Shown here piece by piece: positions 61,197 through 64,000 of a DNA stretch of 64,000 bases. Origin of the DNA: an uncultured Flavobacterium sp. Lineage in GTDB: Bacteria; Bacteroidota; Bacteroidia; Flavobacteriales; Flavobacteriaceae. The position numbers and the translations under genes are program-made. The notes beneath the pieces are model-generated. The model did not search any database. It was not told the DNA's origin and saw only the letters and a list, made by a program, of their open reading frames with translations. The stretch lies in contig NZ_OY730249.1 of the NCBI RefSeq assembly GCF_963422545.1, positions 124,001 to 188,000 of the forward strand. Reading direction: 5' to 3'. How positions within the stretch are numbered: the first letter of the stretch is position 1; each line of letters starts with the position of its first letter.

Positions 61197-62279
61197 ATGT
61201 CTGAAGTACCTACATATCGAAAAATTATCCATATCGACATGGATGCTTTTTATGCCTCGGTAGAGCAAATGGATAATCCGGCTTTACGCGGAAAACCTGT
61301 TGCTGTTGGAGGTTCAGAAAATAGAGGAGTAGTTTCGGCAGCAAGTTACGAAGCCCGAAAATTTGGTGTTCGAAGTGCGATAAGCGGAGTTTTGGCAAAA
61401 AAGTATTGCCCTGATATTATTTTTGTCCGCCCGAGATTTGATCGGTACAAAGAGATTTCGAGTAAAATTCATAAAATCTTTCATGAATATACAGATTTGG
61501 TTGAGCCACTTTCGCTTGACGAAGCTTATCTTGATGTAACGCAGAATAAAAAAGGAAATCCAAGTGCGAGTTTGCTTGCTCAGGAAATTAGGATGCGAAT
61601 TTTGAATGAAGTTGGATTATCAGCTTCAGCGGGAATCTCAATCAATAAATTTGTAGCTAAAATTGCCAGTGATGTTAACAAACCAAACGGACAGAAAACG
61701 GTAAATCCGGATGAAGTTGAGGCTTTTTTAGAAGAATTACCGATCAGGAAATTTTACGGCGTTGGAAAAGTGACGACTGAAAAAATGTACCAATTAGGAA
61801 TTTTTACAGGAACGGATCTTAAAAGTAAATCACTGGAGTTTCTGGAGAAACATTTCGGGAAGTCCGGTGCATTTTATTATAAAGTTGTTCGTGGAATTCA
61901 TAATAGCGAGGTAAAATCAGATCGTATAACAAAATCGGTCGCAGCCGAACATACTTTTGATGTGAATTTATCTTCGGAAATCTTTATGTTAGAGCAGTTG
62001 GATAGAATTGCCGTTTCATTAGAAAAACGACTAAAAAAGCATAATATATCCGGAAAAACGGTAACGCTTAAGATTAAATACAGTGATTTTACCCAGCAAA
62101 CCAGAAGCAAAACATTGCCTTATTTTATTTCGGATAAAAGTCTGATTATTGAAACTGTCGAAGAGTTATTGTATCAGGAGCGTATGAGAGACTCTGTTCG
62201 ATTGCTCGGAATTTCTTTGAGTAATCTGAATACCGAAGAAAAGAAAGCTGTTGTTGTCCAGCTTAAGTTTGCATTCTGA
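61197..62279 (+). CDS. dinB: DNA polymerase IV
   Basis: This 360-residue Y-family polymerase shows IHIDMDAFYASVEQMDNPAL, YEARKFGVRSAISGVLAKK, the catalytic SLDEAYLDVTQ and ASAGISINKFVAKIASDVNK. A helix-hairpin-helix KFYGVGKVTTEKMYQLG and a little-finger domain follow. It copies damaged DNA with low fidelity. A beta-clamp tail motif at the end (VVVQLKFAF) is plausible. A TAAATTTG box (61185-61192) sits only five bases before the ATG, so transcripts from it would be nearly leaderless. Confidence 0.96.
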   Translation: MSEVPTYRKIIHIDMDAFYASVEQMDNPALRGKPVAVGGSENRGVVSAASYEARKFGVRSAISGVLAKKYCPDIIFVRPRFDRYKEISSKIHKIFHEYTDLVEPLSLDEAYLDVTQNKKGNPSASLLAQEIRMRILNEVGLSASAGISINKFVAKIASDVNKPNGQKTVNPDEVEAFLEELPIRKFYGVGKVTTEKMYQLGIFTGTDLKSKSLEFLEKHFGKSGAFYYKVVRGIHNSEVKSDRITKSVAAEHTFDVNLSSEIFMLEQLDRIAVSLEKRLKKHNISGKTVTLKIKYSDFTQQTRSKTLPYFISDKSLIIETVEELLYQERMRDSVRLLGISLSNLNTEEKKAVVVQLKFAF

Positions 62280-62318
62280 TTTAAATTAATGTATCATTAA
62301 ATTATAATCTTTTATGCT

Positions 62319-62346
62319 TTTGGGACGAATTTTCTTTCTATCTTTG
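62319..62346 (+). promoter_or_regulatory. Putative promoter of the PAS-protein gene
   Basis: TTTG (62319-62322), a 16-base spacer and TATCTTTG (62339-62346) match the Bacteroidota consensus. The ATG is at 62377. Confidence 0.55.
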
Positions 62347-62376
62347 AGAGAGATCACACTAACTTAATCATTTACA

Positions 62377-62874
62377 ATGAAAGCTAATAAATTTGAAGAA
62401 GCTTCAAATCGTCATTCTCTGCCAATTATGGCATGGGAATTTCATTGTGAGTATGTAAGAGAATTGAAAGCTGTTTTGATTGATTTGAAGAAAGTGAAAA
62501 AGATTTCGGAACAATTTTCCTGGAACGAGGTTAATTTGGATATTAAAGACAGAATTCAGGACGAAGTTGTGTTAGTTACAGATTTGGATCTAAAAATTGT
62601 TTTTGCTTCAAATAAGATCAAAAGAATGACCGGTTATAAAGAAGAAGAAGTTATTGGGAAAACGCCAAGAATGTTTCAAGGACCAATGACTTGTAAAACT
62701 GCTTTAGAAGAAATGAGAGAAGCTATTAAATTGCAGATTCCGTTTGAAAAAACAATTCAGAACTATAGAAAAGATGGCCGAGTGTATAAATGTAAAATTA
62801 ATGCTTTGCCTGTTTTTAATGTAAAAGGAAAAGTAACCCATTTTATAGCTTTCGAAAAAGATTTAAGCGCATAA
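62377..62874 (+). CDS. PAS-domain protein (165 aa)
   Basis: This 165-residue protein begins with a short helical part (ASNRHSLPIMAWEFHCEYVR). It has one PAS domain from about 60 to 160: VTDLDLKIVFASNKIKRMTG, a GKTPRMFQGPMTCK loop and YRKDGRVYKCKINALPVFN. There is no kinase or DNA-binding domain. The GKTPRMFQGP loop resembles the LOV-type loop but lacks the flavin-binding cysteine motif NCRFLQ, so light sensing is unlikely. Role unknown. Confidence 0.85.
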   Translation: MKANKFEEASNRHSLPIMAWEFHCEYVRELKAVLIDLKKVKKISEQFSWNEVNLDIKDRIQDEVVLVTDLDLKIVFASNKIKRMTGYKEEEVIGKTPRMFQGPMTCKTALEEMREAIKLQIPFEKTIQNYRKDGRVYKCKINALPVFNVKGKVTHFIAFEKDLSA

Positions 62875-62900
62875 GGTTTAGCCGCAAAATATGGTTTTTT

Positions 62901-63020
62901 GCCGCAAAGGCACTAAGACACAAAGAAATTTTTGATTTTATAATTGATAAGAAACAGAAAAACCGCCCAAAAAGGCGGTTTTTGTATATAAAAATCTTTG
63001 TGTCTTAGTGCCTTTGTGGC
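62901..63020. repeat. Long inverted repeat enclosing a terminator
   Basis: 26-base arms (62901-62926 and 62995-63020) match at 25 of 26 positions. The hairpin at 62958-62983 lies in the middle. It is a member of the 'cgcaaag' family at 24423 and 59386. Confidence 0.85.
62958..62983. terminator. Bidirectional terminator between the PAS gene and fumarase
   Basis: aaaaaccgcc (62958-62967) pairs perfectly with ggcggttttt (62974-62983) across a 6-base loop; T-runs on either strand suit both convergent genes. Confidence 0.8.
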
Positions 63021-63032
63021 TAACTCCAATCC

Positions 63033-64000
63033 CTATAAGTTTTCGAAGAAATCATTTCCTTTATCATCTGTGATGATAAAAGCAGGAAAATCTTTAACGG
63101 TAATTTTTCTAACAGCTTCCATTCCTAATTCTTCAAAATCAACAACTTCAACTTTCAGGATATTATCCTGAGCTAAAATTGCAGCAGGACCACCAATAGA
63201 ACCCAGGTAGAAACCGCCATATTTATGACACGCATCTGTAACTTGTTTGGTACGGTTTCCTTTTGCAAGCATAATCATACTTCCGCCATGTTTCTGGAAT
63301 TCATCAACATAAACATCCATACGCCCGGCAGTTGTTGGTCCAAAACTTCCAGAAGCCATTCCTTCCGGAGTTTTTGCAGGTCCGGCGTAATAAACAGGAT
63401 GATTTTTAAAGTATTCCGGCATTGGTTTTCCGGCTTCCAGTAATTCCATGATTTTTGCGTGTGCAATGTCACGGGCAACAATTACAGTTCCGTTTAATTT
63501 CAAACGTGTTTTAATTGGATATTGACTTAATTTAGCCAAGATATCGGCCATTGGCATATTCAGATCAATTTCTACAGGCGCTTCTAAATGTGGAGCAGTT
63601 TCCGGTAAAAATTGTTTTGGGTTTACTTCTAATTGTTCAACGAAAATTCCGTCTTTAGTGATTTTTCCTTTAATATTTCTATCAGCAGAACAAGAAACTC
63701 CCAATCCAACCGGACAAGAAGCTGCGTGACGCGGCAAACGAATGACACGAACGTCATGCGTGAAATATTTTCCTCCAAACTGAGCACCAATTGCACTTTC
63801 CTGACAGATTTTCTGAACGCGTTGTTCCCATTCTAAATCACGAAAAGCCTGACCAGCCATATTTCCAGAAGTAGGCAAGTGGTCATAATATCCGGCAGAA
63901 GCTTTTTTAACCGCACTTAGATTCGCTTCCGCAGAAGTTCCTCCAATTACTAAAGCCAAGTGATAAGGCGGACAAGCCGAAGTTCCTAAATCTTTGATTT
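63033..64000 (-). CDS. Fumarate hydratase class I (Fe-S), C-terminal part, cut by window edge
   Basis: 322 codons are present, with the N-terminal part beyond base 64000. The visible frame enters with IKDLGTSACPPYHLALVIGG, whose cysteine is one cluster ligand. It continues with VIRLPRHAASCPVGLGVSCS, another cluster-ligand region. The C-terminal domain shows FGPTTAGRMDVYVDEFQKHG, LGSIGGPAAILA and MEAVRKITVKDFPAFIITDD. It hydrates fumarate to malate in the citric acid cycle. A short start codon within the window would cut through the conserved ACPPYHL motif and is not the real start. Confidence 0.94.
   Translation of the reverse strand, partial: IKDLGTSACPPYHLALVIGGTSAEANLSAVKKASAGYYDHLPTSGNMAGQAFRDLEWEQRVQKICQESAIGAQFGGKYFTHDVRVIRLPRHAASCPVGLGVSCSADRNIKGKITKDGIFVEQLEVNPKQFLPETAPHLEAPVEIDLNMPMADILAKLSQYPIKTRLKLNGTVIVARDIAHAKIMELLEAGKPMPEYFKNHPVYYAGPAKTPEGMASGSFGPTTAGRMDVYVDEFQKHGGSMIMLAKGNRTKQVTDACHKYGGFYLGSIGGPAAILAQDNILKVEVVDFEELGMEAVRKITVKDFPAFIITDDKGNDFFENL

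Noticed and set aside
62377..62874. PAS protein considered as a LOV photoreceptor
   Set aside because: The flavin-adduct cysteine motif is missing from the loop.

Overview
The window looks like chromosome from a low-GC Flavobacterium or close relative (Bacteroidota, Flavobacteriia). The evidence is a gliding-motility lipoprotein GldH next to RicT and PBP1A, a secreted protease ending in a type IX secretion (T9SS) sorting domain, a RagB-free TonB receptor with a carboxypeptidase-regulatory-like N-terminal domain, class A (A2-type) beta-lactamase motifs, promoters of the Bacteroidota form TTG-N17-18-TAnnTTTG, and many gene gaps filled with dispersed inverted repeats. No rRNA, tRNA, CRISPR array, insertion sequence or phage gene was found.

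Layout. 1-6.2 kb: end of an acyl-ACP desaturase, an HD hydrolase, an iron(II) uptake operon feoA-feoB plus a 40-residue FeoB-associated protein, a SCO copper chaperone and an EamA transporter. 6.4-12.5 kb: M13 peptidase, effector-binding protein, cytochrome c lipoprotein, hemB, class I aldolase, outer-membrane protein. 12.6-24.4 kb: a heme locus. hemA, hemC, hemD, hemE and hemF run leftward; an AraC-type regulator, hemH and hemJ run rightward, followed by a histidine kinase and an enoyl-CoA hydratase. With hemB this covers every step from glutamyl-tRNA to heme except hemL. 24.5-34 kb: a metal-homeostasis region with MntR/DtxR, an Nramp transporter fused to a universal stress protein domain, a Fur/Zur regulator, and a divergent MerC - FAD oxidoreductase - TonB receptor - thioredoxin - lycopene cyclase run. 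34-41 kb: ArsR regulator, bacilliredoxin, and a three-gene RND efflux operon. 41-50 kb: TrhO, ricT-gldH-PBP1A, and a two-subunit CoA transferase whose genes are separated by a class A beta-lactamase gene.

50-55 kb holds the most unusual locus: two tandem, closely related DUF2931-type lipoproteins followed by a DUF2235 (Tle1-like) lipase. Between them, and again before the first one, lie short broken copies of the 5' end of the lipase gene. I read this as a lipase effector with an expanded set of immunity lipoproteins, each duplication having left a scar of the effector gene. 55-64 kb: T9SS-exported M4 metalloprotease, exported SAM-hydrolase-family protein, small outer-membrane protein, metallophosphatase, DNA polymerase IV, a PAS protein and the C-terminal part of a class I fumarase that runs off the right edge.

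Regulatory signals readable in the sequence: two Zur-like palindromes overlapping the MerC promoter, an MntR/DtxR-like palindrome upstream of the Nramp gene, an identical 32-bp leader directly before hemE and hemH, and intrinsic terminators, some of them enclosed in larger inverted repeats. All functional assignments come from motif reading without database searches.
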